A DNA stretch of 64,000 bases from Pseudomonadota bacterium (GTDB lineage Bacteria; Pseudomonadota; Gammaproteobacteria; Steroidobacterales; Steroidobacteraceae), in assembly GCA_021816775.1 (NCBI GenBank), contig JAKAXA010000004.1, positions 62,001-126,000 on the forward strand, read 5' to 3'. Under the pieces are notes generated by a model. It was not told the DNA's origin. It made no database searches and was given only the letters and a program-made list of their open reading frames with translations. Position numbers and translations under genes: made by a program. Below are positions 50,463-59,819 of this stretch, one piece after another. Within the stretch, counting starts at the first letter, position 1. Each line of letters opens with the position of its first letter.

Positions 50463-52382
50463 TCAGTGCTTGGCGTGCGGCGCCATGATCTTCGCCAGCA
50501 TGTTCACCGTGCCCGGGATCCGCACCAGGTGCGGATAGCGCGGACCGCCGAAATAGCTGACCCAGATCGTGTGGAACCAGCCGTCCTGTGACACTTCGAA
50601 CTTCGTCGGCTGGGCATGGTGCTCGGCCTGCACCATCATGTAGTTGAGCACCTTCGGGGTGAAGCTCTGGCCGTTGACCGCCTCGATCTTCATCCCCGGG
50701 GCCATGCCGGCCTTCCACGCCGGCGAGCCCTCGCGCACGTCGGTCAGCGCTCCGTTGCGGCCGATGTTGAAGCCGTAGGTCAGCCACTGGGAATCCATGT
50801 GGAACATCCCTGCGACGGCCTTCGTGAACGGATTGGGCTTGGCGGTGTACACCAGGCGCCAGCCCGAGCGCTTCAGCTCGCCGGTCGGCGGCAGCTTGGC
50901 GATCTCATACACGTGCCGCTGGAAGAATGCATGCCAGTTGTACGGCACCACCTCGTTGAGCAGATGCTCGATCTGCGCCCGCGTGTACGTCTTGGTGACG
51001 GGGCCGGTCAACTTCGGCGCCGAGTACAGGTGCAGGAAGGTATCGAGCGACTTCTTGCCGTGGGTTTTCTCGCGGATGATGGTGTCGACATCGAGCCACA
51101 GCAGCTCGCCCTCGGTGTAGAAGTCACCGGCCCCGCGGCGGATCGAGGGGTACTGCCCGCGCCCCTGATCGTAGTAGTACGGCGCACCGGTGGTCAGATC
51201 GATCAGCGGCGTCGTGTCGCGCCCCGGCTCGGTGGCCATCTGGGTGTAGATCGCCGCCAGGTACTGCGGATAGAGGCTCGGCTTGCGGATGCCCGCGCGG
51301 AAGGAGAGCAGGTCGCCGAGGTACTGGTTCATCCCCTCGTACACCCACAGCAGGTCGGTGCGCTGGGGAATCTGGTAGTTGTCCGTGGTGAGGTCCCACG
51401 GCCGGCGGTACTTGCCGTTCCAGGAGTGCGAGAACTCGTGCGTGACCAGATCGCCCATGACCAGCTGTGCCGTCGGGTTCGTCATGAAGTCCGCCGGCGC
51501 GCGGTTGTCGCTCGACTGGTGGTGCTCGACGCCCTCGAAGCTGATCTTGTTCGAGAGCGACAGCAGCGCGTGATAGTTATACCAGTGACGCGAGCCGTAG
51601 AGCGCGAATGCCTCGGCCGGCACGTTCTTGTACGCGTCGATGATCTTGGCCGGCACGTCGAGGTCCTGCGGGGCATCGGCGAACATGTCGAGCCACATGT
51701 GGGCATCGCCGTGATGCCACAGCAGCACCTTCTTGTAATAGCGGCCAATGAACAGCGGCGAGTCCCCCACGTAGTTCAGCGGCTCCTCCTTGAAGTTGAC
51801 GCGCTCACCCGCGCGGCTCTCGGTGGTGAGCGCCGTGCTGTACCCCCAGCCCTTCGGCAGGATGACGCTTGCCTTGAGATAGTAATGGTGATAATTGATG
51901 TCGTTCTGATAGAAGAGCACCCGGGTCCAGGTGAGCACCGCGACGTTGGGCGAGGCCCGCCGGCTCGTGCCCCCGTTCAACAGCACGGTGAACTGCACTT
52001 TGATCGAGTCCACGCCCTGGGGCACCATGACGTGAAAGGCGTACATGTCCACTTTGTCGCGGTGCCAGGCAAGCGGCTGGCCATTGGCGCTCACCTTGAT
52101 CTGCGAGACGTCGGCGAGCGGGCCGTGCGGCGCGTGATAGCCGGGAATCCACTGCGGGTAGACGAACGTGAACGGCCCCGGGCGCACCGGGATCTCCATG
52201 GTCGAGGTGGCGAAGCCCCGGCCCGCGGTACTGGCATCGAGCACCAGAGTCTCGGGGTTGGCCTGGGTGGCGTAGGGAACGGCATTGGCGTTGGGTTCGG
52301 GGATCAGGCCCGCAGCGCTCGTCGCCGCGCACAGTCCGAGCGCCGCAACCGCAAACGCGGAGCGCATCAAGAGTTGCTTCAC
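50463..52382 (-). CDS. M61-family metallopeptidase, paralogue 2
   Basis: A 639-residue tandem paralogue with the same layout: signal peptide (LLMRSAFAVAALGLCAATSA), HEFSH zinc motif, LLWVYEGMNQYLG, PDZ-like end (ALTDVREGSPAWKAGMAP) and identical C terminus AKIMAPHAKH. Long blocks are identical or nearly so to paralogue 1 at DNA level, especially the last 80 bases and the catalytic core, while the N-terminal beta domain and TPAD-like linkers differ more. GTG 52382 has GGAGG 8 bases upstream. Divergent from the APC permease gene. Confidence 0.9.
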   Translation of the reverse strand: MKQLLMRSAFAVAALGLCAATSAAGLIPEPNANAVPYATQANPETLVLDASTAGRGFATSTMEIPVRPGPFTFVYPQWIPGYHAPHGPLADVSQIKVSANGQPLAWHRDKVDMYAFHVMVPQGVDSIKVQFTVLLNGGTSRRASPNVAVLTWTRVLFYQNDINYHHYYLKASVILPKGWGYSTALTTESRAGERVNFKEEPLNYVGDSPLFIGRYYKKVLLWHHGDAHMWLDMFADAPQDLDVPAKIIDAYKNVPAEAFALYGSRHWYNYHALLSLSNKISFEGVEHHQSSDNRAPADFMTNPTAQLVMGDLVTHEFSHSWNGKYRRPWDLTTDNYQIPQRTDLLWVYEGMNQYLGDLLSFRAGIRKPSLYPQYLAAIYTQMATEPGRDTTPLIDLTTGAPYYYDQGRGQYPSIRRGAGDFYTEGELLWLDVDTIIREKTHGKKSLDTFLHLYSAPKLTGPVTKTYTRAQIEHLLNEVVPYNWHAFFQRHVYEIAKLPPTGELKRSGWRLVYTAKPNPFTKAVAGMFHMDSQWLTYGFNIGRNGALTDVREGSPAWKAGMAPGMKIEAVNGQSFTPKVLNYMMVQAEHHAQPTKFEVSQDGWFHTIWVSYFGGPRYPHLVRIPGTVNMLAKIMAPHAKH

Positions 52383-52549
52383 GGAATACCCCTCCATCGG
52401 TTATGGTTCTTGCCGGCCGCTGCTGCATGCCGGCCCTGAAAAAGAGTCACTATGCCACGGCGGCGGCACCGGGGCGCGGCGGCGCCTCGGGCGGTTGCGA
52501 TAAGCCGTTCGCCCGGCGGGACGAAGCGCAGGGTGCCACCGGGGTCTCT

Positions 52550-54031
52550 TTGATTGATTCCAAGTCCGACTCCCCCCCCGTGACCGCAACGGCCCCGCAG
52601 TCACGGCTGCAACGCCGGCTGACCCGTTTCGATGCGCTGCTGCTGACGCTCTCCTGCCTCTCGCCCGTCTTCTCCGTCTACGGGCCCGGCGCCGACGTGC
52701 TGCGCCAGAGCGGCACCGGAGCGGCGGCACTGTTCGCACTCGGCATCGCGGTTGCGGCGGTGTGGGGCATGGTGTACGCGGAGCTCGGTTCGGCCTATCC
52801 CTACGCCGGCGGCGACTACGTGGGCGTCGGCTCGATTCTCGGGCCCGCGGCAGGCTTCGCCTGCCTCGCGCTGTCGGCGGCGATCATTCTGCCGATGAAC
52901 GCGTATCTGGCGACGCTCATCGGCACGTACAGCACGCAAGTGCTGCCCGGCATCGCCCGCGTGCCCGTCGTCTACGGCTCGATCCTGCTCGCGGTCGCAG
53001 CCGCGCTGCTCGCGGTGCGCGCCAGCGCGCTGCTCAGCGGAGTGTTCCTCGCAATCGAGTTCGCGGCGGTGCTCGCCCTCGTGGTCGCGGGACTGACTCA
53101 TCCGGCGCCCGGGGCGCTCGGCGCGCTACTGCATCCGCGCCTGCCGTCCGCCTCCGGTTGGGTGCCGGTTGGAGCCAGCGCGCTCGCGCTCGGAGCGGTC
53201 AACGCCGCCTTCGCCACGGTCGGGGGCAATCAGGCCATCGCCTTCGGCGAGGAGTTGATCGACCCGCACCGCAACATGGGGCGGGTGATTCTCGCGGCAT
53301 GTCTGCTCGGGGCGCTCGCGATCGCGCTGCCGGTGCTGGCGGTGGTCGTCGGCGCCGGCGATCAGCCGGGCATCTTCCACAGCCGCGCGCCGTTCAGCGC
53401 CTTCATTCGCCTCACCGCCGGCCGCGACGCGGACATCGCTCTCAGCGCTGCCGTTGCCCTGGCCGTGTTCAACGCGCTGATCGCCCAGACGATGTTCGCG
53501 GCGCGGCTGTGTTACAGCTTCGCGCGCGATCAGGTGTTTTCCGCTCCCATCAATGCGGCGCTCGCCAGGGTTCACGCCCGCACCGGCGCGCCCCGCCTCG
53601 CAACGCTCACCGTCGGGGCGCTCTCGGCGGCGTGCTGCGCGTTGAGTGAACGCGTCCTGCTCGTTTTCATCTCGGGGCTGGTCGTCTACGGTTTCGGGCT
53701 CGTCAGCGCAGCGGTGTTCGTCGGGCGCAAGACCGGCCGCACGGGCGGCGCCGGGCGCTGGCGCTCGCCGCTGTTTCCGCTTGCGCCACTGCTGGGTCTT
53801 GCGCTGGCGCTGACCTTCGCAGCGGCGGACTGGGCGGACGCCTCGATCGGCAGGCCGAGTCTGCTCGCCCTCGGGGCACTGCTCGCCACGGCGCTGCTGT
53901 GGTATCGCTTCGTGCTGAGCAAGCGTACTGGCGGTTGGGCACCGCGTCTCGCCGCGCAGCGCGAAGCCTCATCCGAGGCGTCGCACGCAAGCACCGCCCG
54001 TATCGGCACCGCCGGTGAGCCGCACAGCTGA
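52550..54031 (+). CDS. APC-superfamily amino acid permease
   Basis: About 493 residues with twelve to fourteen hydrophobic segments and the APC helix-1 pattern FDALLLTLSCLSPVFSVYGP, a broken helix with GSAYPYAGGDYVGVGSILGP, and AFGEELIDPHRNMGRVILAA on the helix 6-7 side. Probably imports amino acids or amines; divergence from two periplasmic M61 peptidases suggests uptake of their products (inference). The start is uncertain: TTG 52550, GTG 52578, ATG 52430 and ATG 52403 are all in frame; the last would lie only 20 bases from the divergent M61 start. Confidence 0.82.
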   Translation: MIDSKSDSPPVTATAPQSRLQRRLTRFDALLLTLSCLSPVFSVYGPGADVLRQSGTGAAALFALGIAVAAVWGMVYAELGSAYPYAGGDYVGVGSILGPAAGFACLALSAAIILPMNAYLATLIGTYSTQVLPGIARVPVVYGSILLAVAAALLAVRASALLSGVFLAIEFAAVLALVVAGLTHPAPGALGALLHPRLPSASGWVPVGASALALGAVNAAFATVGGNQAIAFGEELIDPHRNMGRVILAACLLGALAIALPVLAVVVGAGDQPGIFHSRAPFSAFIRLTAGRDADIALSAAVALAVFNALIAQTMFAARLCYSFARDQVFSAPINAALARVHARTGAPRLATLTVGALSAACCALSERVLLVFISGLVVYGFGLVSAAVFVGRKTGRTGGAGRWRSPLFPLAPLLGLALALTFAAADWADASIGRPSLLALGALLATALLWYRFVLSKRTGGWAPRLAAQREASSEASHASTARIGTAGEPHS

Positions 54032-54140
54032 GTTCACCTGCGCGCGTATCGGCGGCGCACTGCGGGCAGTCGAAGTCACGAGCGGTGGCGCCTGACACCG
54101 GCGCCGCCGCTCGCGCGTCCTGGCTCCTCGCTGCGTGCGG

Positions 54141-57100
54141 TCAGGGTGAGATCGGCGTCCCGCCAACCACCCCGCTCACCCCGTAGCCCGAGACCGTCCG
54201 ATTGAATGCCGAGACGGCCGTACTCAGAAACTGATCGTACGCAGCGAGCGCACTGCGATACTCGGTGTCGTAGCGCGCCTTCTCATGCAGCGTCGCCGCA
54301 TCGACCGGCTCGTCCGAGCCCCACAGCAGCCCATCGAGCGCGAGCAGCTTCTCGTGAATGCCGTCCGGGACCCACAGCGTCGACTCCGAGGAGCCGGCAT
54401 CGCTGGTGAGCTTCAGGAGCACGGCGTGACGGGCGCGGGCAAGCCTGGCGATCGCTGCATCGATTGAGCTCTGCTCGGGCAGGCCCTTCACGGCCGCCTT
54501 GAGGGCCTTCAGCTGCGCCGCGAGCGAATGCAGGCGATTCAGCGCCACGTCGATGTGCGAGACCTCATGCAGGACCGCTTCAGTCACCTGGTAGCGCTCG
54601 GTCATGCCGGCCAGTGTTCCCTGCGAGGCCGGGTCATTCACCACGGTAAAGCGCTGCGAGGCGCTCGCCCCGCCAATCTTGAGCGTCGCGGTGTAGGTGC
54701 CCGGGGGCAGCAGCGCGCCGCTGCGCGGTCCGCGGTTGAAGCGTGGCGCCGAATGCCAGCGCACCGGACCCTGCGCGGTGAGGCCCCAGTAAATGCGATG
54801 CAGCCCGGCCTCGCCGCTCACCCACGGCACCCGGCCCTTGGCCGCTGCCGGCGCTGCGGCCGGCAGCGGCGTCATGGCCGCGGGCTTGCCCTTGTGCAGC
54901 CCCTTGTAGGTGCGAACCACCTGGCCGGCGGCGTTGGTGATGATGAGCTCCCCGCTCTGGCTGACCGGACGCGCGAGGTAGTAGCTGAACGAGGCGCCGT
55001 AGTGCGGGTTCTGGCCGAAGAACGCGCCATCGCCCATCGACTCGGTCTGCTGGAACGGCCAGAAGCGCACCGCGTCCTCGGGCTTGAACAGCGTCAGCGC
55101 GGCATGCGCCACGCGCGCGCTCCACTGCTGGAAGGGCCGCAGGTCATCGAGGATCCACACGCCCCGGCCGTGGGTGGCCACCACCAGGGAGTTGGTGCGC
55201 GACTGCAGCGCCAGATCGTACACGGCCGCATCCGGCAGGCCGAGACCGAACTTGTACCACTTGCGCCCGGCATCCCAGGACACGTACAGGCCGTTCTCCA
55301 GCCCCGCATAGTAAAGATCAGGGTCGTGCAGGTCGCGCCGCACGACGTGCGCGTAGACATCCTGCGGCAGGTTGCCGCTGATCGAGCTCCAGTGTGCGCC
55401 GTAATCGCGGGTGCGGTACAGGTAGGGGCGGAAGTCGCCGCTGAAGTGCCGGTCCACCGCGATGAGCGCGCTGCCCGGATCGGTCGGCGAGACGTCGATC
55501 GACTCGACCCGGCCCCAGGCGGGCAGATGCGCAATGCCGCCGGTGACGTTGGTCCAATGCCTGCCGCCGTCGCGCGTCACCTGCACCAGCCCATCGTCGG
55601 TGCCGACCCAGATGACCTGCGGGTCGGATGCGGCCGGGGTGATGGTGAGGATGGCGTCATAGTACTCGGCGCCGGAGTTGTCCTGGATCACAGGCCCCCC
55701 CGAGGGACCCTGCTTGGCCCGATCGTTGCGCGTCAGATCCGGGCTGATCACCTTCCAGGTGCGCCCACGGTTGTTGCTCCTGAACACGACGTTGCCGCCG
55801 GCGTAGAGCACCTTCGGATTGCTCGGGGAGACCGCGAACGCCGCCTCCCACGCGAAGCGGTAGCGCGCGCCGTCTGCGCCGCGGCCGTTATCGTCGCGCG
55901 GGAACGGCTCGATGTCGTGCAGCTGCTCCTCGGAACGGTTGTAGACGAAGTACGCTCCGTTCTGCCCCTCGTTGTAGATGAGATTCGCATCGTCGGCCGC
56001 CGTCATGCCGTAGATGCCGTCATCGCCGTTGAAGCCGTACCAGGCGCGGCTCGAGATGCCGCTCGGGTCCTTGCTCGCACCGGGCCCGCACCAGGAATTG
56101 TTGTCCTGCAGACCGCCGCAGACCTGATAGAAGAACCCGCCACTCGCCGACACGTGATAGAGCTGCCCGATCGCGATGTTGTGCACGAACGCCCAGTGCC
56201 GGCCGTTGTCGAGCGACAGCGCCACCCCCCCGTCATTGCCCTCGATGATCCGGCCGCTGCCGGTCGGATCGATCCAGATGGCGTGATTGTCCACGTGGAT
56301 CGAGCGTGCGATGCGCTTCCAGGTGCGCCCGCCGTCGCTCGAGGAGAGCAGGCGCATGGAAAGAGCGAAGAGGTGATTCGGGTTCTTCGGATCGACCGCG
56401 ATGTGCGAGAAGTAAAACGGCCGCGCGTCGACCGATTGATCCTTGCTGACGAGCGTCCAGTTCGCGCCCGAATCCTGCGAGCGCCACAGCACGCCCTGAT
56501 GGCTGCCGATCACCGCGTACACCACGTTGGGCGCGCTCGGGGCGAGCGCAAGGCCGATGCGCCCGACTGCCCCGCTCGGCAGTCCGTGGCCGGAGAGGCG
56601 TTTCCAGCTCGCCCCGCCGTCGATCGACTTGTAAATGGCGTCCTCGGGACCCCCGGCCGAATAGTGCCAGGGCTCGCGCCGGAAACGGTACGTCGCGGCG
56701 TACACGATGTTGGGATTACGCGGATCCATCGCCATGTCGGAGATGCCGACCTCGGGCCCGATGTAGAGCACCCGCTGCCAGCTCGCCCCACCGTTGGTGG
56801 TGCGGTACACGCCGCGCTCGGTGCTGTTCTTCCACGGGTCGCCCATCGCACCGACCAGCACCGTGTCGGGATGGCGCGGATCGATCAGAATGCGCGAGAT
56901 CTGCATCGTGCCGGCGAGACCGAGGTGGCGCCAGTGCGTGCCCCCATCGGTCGACTCGTAGACGCCGTTGCCGTAGGAGACGTCGTTGCGCACATTGGCC
57001 TCGCCGGTCCCGATCCACACCACGGCGGGATTGCGCGGATCGACTGCGAGCGCGCCGATCGAGGCGACGCTCTGGTGCTGAAAGAGCGCCTTCCAGGTGA

Positions 57101-57371
57101 TGCCACCGTCCTGGGTGCGGAACACTCCGCCGTCGGCGCCGCCGACGTAATAGATATCGGGGTTGCCCGCGACGCCGGCCACGGCTGTCACGCGGCCGCC
57201 GGCGAGCGCCGGACCGATCTGACGGAAGTGGAACGTCGCGCTGACGGGCATGGGCAGCAGCGTCCGTCCGTGGGAGTTCTCCTGCTGCGGACCGGCCGGC
57301 GCGGCGAGCGCGAGCGGGCTCGCCAGCAGCACGCAGGCGGCCGCGGCCGCCAGGGATTTCACAACGCTCAT
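54141..57371 (-). CDS. large exported BNR/sortilin-like beta-propeller protein
   Basis: A 1076-residue protein with a signal peptide (SLAAAAACVLLASPLALAA) and two stretches of BNR/VPS10-type repeats, each recognised by SxDGGxxW-like units (STDGGTHWRHL, TTNGGASWQRV, SIDGGASWKRL, SSDGGRTWKRI, TRDGGRHWTNV), predicting two many-bladed propellers over residues about 45-780. The C-terminal 250 residues have a helical region (VLHEVSHIDVALNRLHSLAA). Homologues are labelled glycosyl hydrolase or sialidase-like, but no sialidase catalytic set is visible, so an enzymatic role should not be assumed. ATG 57371 has GAGG 7 bases upstream. Confidence 0.87.
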   Translation of the reverse strand: MSVVKSLAAAAACVLLASPLALAAPAGPQQENSHGRTLLPMPVSATFHFRQIGPALAGGRVTAVAGVAGNPDIYYVGGADGGVFRTQDGGITWKALFQHQSVASIGALAVDPRNPAVVWIGTGEANVRNDVSYGNGVYESTDGGTHWRHLGLAGTMQISRILIDPRHPDTVLVGAMGDPWKNSTERGVYRTTNGGASWQRVLYIGPEVGISDMAMDPRNPNIVYAATYRFRREPWHYSAGGPEDAIYKSIDGGASWKRLSGHGLPSGAVGRIGLALAPSAPNVVYAVIGSHQGVLWRSQDSGANWTLVSKDQSVDARPFYFSHIAVDPKNPNHLFALSMRLLSSSDGGRTWKRIARSIHVDNHAIWIDPTGSGRIIEGNDGGVALSLDNGRHWAFVHNIAIGQLYHVSASGGFFYQVCGGLQDNNSWCGPGASKDPSGISSRAWYGFNGDDGIYGMTAADDANLIYNEGQNGAYFVYNRSEEQLHDIEPFPRDDNGRGADGARYRFAWEAAFAVSPSNPKVLYAGGNVVFRSNNRGRTWKVISPDLTRNDRAKQGPSGGPVIQDNSGAEYYDAILTITPAASDPQVIWVGTDDGLVQVTRDGGRHWTNVTGGIAHLPAWGRVESIDVSPTDPGSALIAVDRHFSGDFRPYLYRTRDYGAHWSSISGNLPQDVYAHVVRRDLHDPDLYYAGLENGLYVSWDAGRKWYKFGLGLPDAAVYDLALQSRTNSLVVATHGRGVWILDDLRPFQQWSARVAHAALTLFKPEDAVRFWPFQQTESMGDGAFFGQNPHYGASFSYYLARPVSQSGELIITNAAGQVVRTYKGLHKGKPAAMTPLPAAAPAAAKGRVPWVSGEAGLHRIYWGLTAQGPVRWHSAPRFNRGPRSGALLPPGTYTATLKIGGASASQRFTVVNDPASQGTLAGMTERYQVTEAVLHEVSHIDVALNRLHSLAAQLKALKAAVKGLPEQSSIDAAIARLARARHAVLLKLTSDAGSSESTLWVPDGIHEKLLALDGLLWGSDEPVDAATLHEKARYDTEYRSALAAYDQFLSTAVSAFNRTVSGYGVSGVVGGTPISP

Positions 57372-57533
57372 CGGGCAACCTCGCTTTCGCGCCCGCTCGA
57401 TGCGGACCGCACCGGCGCGCGTCAGTGGCCGAAAGCGCAGGACTGTACCGGAAGAGGCCCGAGGCTCGCCAGTTGAGCGCTCCCACGCCGACCGCCTCAG
57501 CGCGGCACTTCGTCGCAAGTGCGGCGCCGGCGC

Positions 57534-58322
57534 TCAGCGCAGGCCGGCGAGCGCGCGTATCACCATATAGAGTCCCGCGAGCGCGACGACGGCACTGAAC
57601 ACCACGGTCAAGGCGCGGCGGCGCGCGCCGAGCACGCCGGCGAGCCTCACGCCCAGATAACCGCCGGATACGCCGCCGAGCACGAGCAGCCCCGCGATGC
57701 GCCAATCGACCAGATGAGCGCTCGCATAGCTCGCGCCAGTGGTTGCCGCCACCGCAGTCACCGACAGGAGCGAGGAGCCGACGGCATTCAGCAGCGGCAT
57801 GCCGGCGATGAACATCAGAGCCGGCACGGTGAGAAAACCGCCGCCGACGCCGACGAGGCCCGCCAGCGAGCCGACACCGAAGCCTGCGGCCGCGAGCAGC
57901 GGCAGCACCCAGCGGCGGCGGTGCCGCTCGCGCGCCTGCGCCGGCGCGCGAGCGCGGAACATGGAGCGCAGCATCAGCCCCGCAACCCCCATCATCAGAA
58001 TACCCAGCAGCGCCAGCAGCAGGCGGCTGTCGGTGACTTTGCCGAGCCGTGCGCCGCTCGCCGCCCCGAGCGCGCTCGAGAGTGCGTAGGTCGTGCCATG
58101 GCGCCAGCGCACCGTGCCCCCGCGCGCATGCATGGCGAGACTCCAAAGCGCGCTCACCGTGGCAGCCGCCGTGGAGGTGCCGATTGCCAGATGCGGCCCA
58201 ATGTGCAGGCCGTACACGAGAATGGGCACGACCAGAATGGAACTGCCCACCCCGAGCAGACCGAGCGACAACCCGGCAAGCGCCCCGGTGAGCACCGCGA
58301 ACACGGCGAGCGACACGCTCAC
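57534..58322 (-). CDS. TSUP (TauE/SafE) family sulfite/organosulfonate permease-like protein
   Basis: A 262-residue protein with eight hydrophobic segments in two homologous halves, each with the family glycine/proline signature (GLLGVGSSILVVPILVY and GLVGVGGGFLTVPALMF). TSUP proteins export or import sulfite, sulfonates, thiosulfate or similar anions; the substrate is unknown here, although an SQR-like flavoprotein lies 3 kb away. GTG start. Confidence 0.9.
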   Translation of the reverse strand: MSVSLAVFAVLTGALAGLSLGLLGVGSSILVVPILVYGLHIGPHLAIGTSTAAATVSALWSLAMHARGGTVRWRHGTTYALSSALGAASGARLGKVTDSRLLLALLGILMMGVAGLMLRSMFRARAPAQARERHRRRWVLPLLAAAGFGVGSLAGLVGVGGGFLTVPALMFIAGMPLLNAVGSSLLSVTAVAATTGASYASAHLVDWRIAGLLVLGGVSGGYLGVRLAGVLGARRRALTVVFSAVVALAGLYMVIRALAGLR

Positions 58323-58542
58323 GGAAACACCCCGGCCCGATGCAGCGCGCGCACGGCGCGCGCCGTGGCCGGTTCCAGCGCACGGATCCTGCTATAGTGT
58401 TGGCAGATTGAAGGCCGCAACGCGCTCAGCATAGCATCTGCTCGAACCCCGGGAGAACGAACGTGCCGACAGACCCGTCGCGCGGTGCGGCCGCCGCAGG
58501 ACCGATCGAGCTGCGCCGCACAGGGCGCGCCCTGCCCGGCGC

Positions 58543-58566
58543 GCTGCGCCGCTGAAGCGGCGCAGC
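58543..58566. promoter_or_regulatory. strong hairpin immediately upstream of the potassium-channel ribosome site
   Basis: A 10-bp perfect stem (gctgcgccgc / gcggcgcagc) with a TGAA tetraloop ends 17 bases before the channel ATG, and the GGAG ribosome site follows it by 7 bases. It has no U-tract, so it may insulate the ribosome site or act as a protein-binding element rather than a terminator. Confidence 0.45.
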
Positions 58567-58583
58567 GAGCAGCGGAGCCGCGC

Positions 58584-59807
58584 ATGAATCGCGAGTGGTT
58601 CAGCGAGGAGCGCATCTGGCTGCGCAAGGAGCAGCACCGGCTCACGCGCCTGCTGCACACGCGCGTCTGGTTTCCGCAGGTGCCCCTGGCGCTGCTGGTC
58701 GGCGCGCAGGGCCTGCTGCACATTCTGCTCGCCTCGGGCTCGCTGCGCCCGCTGCTGCAGGAAATCGCCACGCCCCCCATCAGCACCATCGCCAGCGGCG
58801 TGCGCGTGCTGCAGATCGGCGCCGCCTCGCACATCGGCATCGGCGTGCTGCTGGTGCTCGTGGCCATCGGCATGCTGTGGCGCTCGCGCCTCGCCTGGGT
58901 GCTGGCCTTCCTGCTCACCCTCGGGGTCGTCACGCTCGAGTTCTCGCCCCTCTCAAGCGCCTCGCGCCTGCTGCAGATCTTCAGCATCGTGCAGCTGCTG
59001 CTGCTGCTGGCGGCGCGCCGCGCGTTCACCCGTGCGAGCCTCGCCACCGCAACGCTTTACGCGCTCACGGGCCTGCTGCTGACGCTCGGCTACGGCATCG
59101 TCGGGTCGCTGTTTCTCGGCACCGGCTTCAACCCGCACATCACCAGCTTCACCAACGCGGCATACTTCGCCGTGGAGACGATGTCGACGGTCGGCTACGG
59201 CGACATCACGCCCGTGACGAGCGACGCGCGCCTGTTCACGATCTCGCTGATCCTGTTCGGGCTCGGTGTGTTCGCCACGGCATTGCCGGCCATCGCCGGC
59301 CCCTTGATCGACAAGCGGCTGATGAACCTGCTGCAGCCGCGAAGCAGAGGCAAGATGAAGCGCGTATCCCATATCATCGTGGTCGGCGACGGTCCGCTGG
59401 CACATGACACCTCGCGTGCGCTCGTGGCGCGCGGTCTGCAGGTCACCAGCATCGTCGCCGAGCAGCCGCCCGAGGGCGAAGGGCACACTGACGATATCGT
59501 GGTCGGCGACGGCAGCGATTCGGAAGTCCTGGGCCACGCCGACATCGCCAAGGCGCGGGCGGTGCTCGCGCTCAGCGAAGACGACTCCTACAACGCGTTC
59601 GTGGTGCTCGCGGCCAAGGAATTGAACGCCGAGGTGCGCACTGTCGCGGCCGTCAGCGACACACGCAACACCGGGCGCATCGCGCGCACGCGCCCCGATG
59701 TGCTCCTCACCCTGCCGCTGCTCGGCGGTGAGCTGCTCGCCATGGCCTTGAGCGGGGAGGAAATCCAGACCGATGCGCTGATCAGCCAGCTGCTGAAGCT
59801 CGGGTAG
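58584..59807 (+). CDS. voltage-gated-like potassium channel protein (Kch type) with RCK domain
   Basis: A 407-residue channel. N-terminal hydrophobic segments are followed by a pore domain with the intact filter TMSTVGYGDITPV between two helices, then a cytoplasmic RCK (TrkA-N) Rossmann domain (HIIVVGDGPLAHDTSRALVA; DIVVGDGSDSEVLGHADIAK; AVLALSEDDSYNAFVV). RCK domains gate such channels through nucleotides or cations. It resembles the extended six-TM Kch group rather than simple two-TM channels. ATG 58584 has GGAG 6 bases upstream, with a strong hairpin just before it. Confidence 0.92.
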   Translation: MNREWFSEERIWLRKEQHRLTRLLHTRVWFPQVPLALLVGAQGLLHILLASGSLRPLLQEIATPPISTIASGVRVLQIGAASHIGIGVLLVLVAIGMLWRSRLAWVLAFLLTLGVVTLEFSPLSSASRLLQIFSIVQLLLLLAARRAFTRASLATATLYALTGLLLTLGYGIVGSLFLGTGFNPHITSFTNAAYFAVETMSTVGYGDITPVTSDARLFTISLILFGLGVFATALPAIAGPLIDKRLMNLLQPRSRGKMKRVSHIIVVGDGPLAHDTSRALVARGLQVTSIVAEQPPEGEGHTDDIVVGDGSDSEVLGHADIAKARAVLALSEDDSYNAFVVLAAKELNAEVRTVAAVSDTRNTGRIARTRPDVLLTLPLLGGELLAMALSGEEIQTDALISQLLKLG

Positions 59808-59819
59808 GTCCCGAGCCGC

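Noticed and set aside
54141-57371. Annotation of the BNR-repeat protein as a sialidase
   Set aside because: The repeats are structural; no sialidase arginine triad or nucleophilic tyrosine arrangement could be identified.
54528-57476. 982-codon open frame on the plus strand opposite the BNR-repeat gene; similar long antisense frames at 22317-24725, 32413-34485, 48242-50488 and 50616-52439
   Set aside because: They mirror well-supported genes on the other strand and encode arginine-, histidine- and proline-rich sequence without domains, the normal result of GC-rich third positions.
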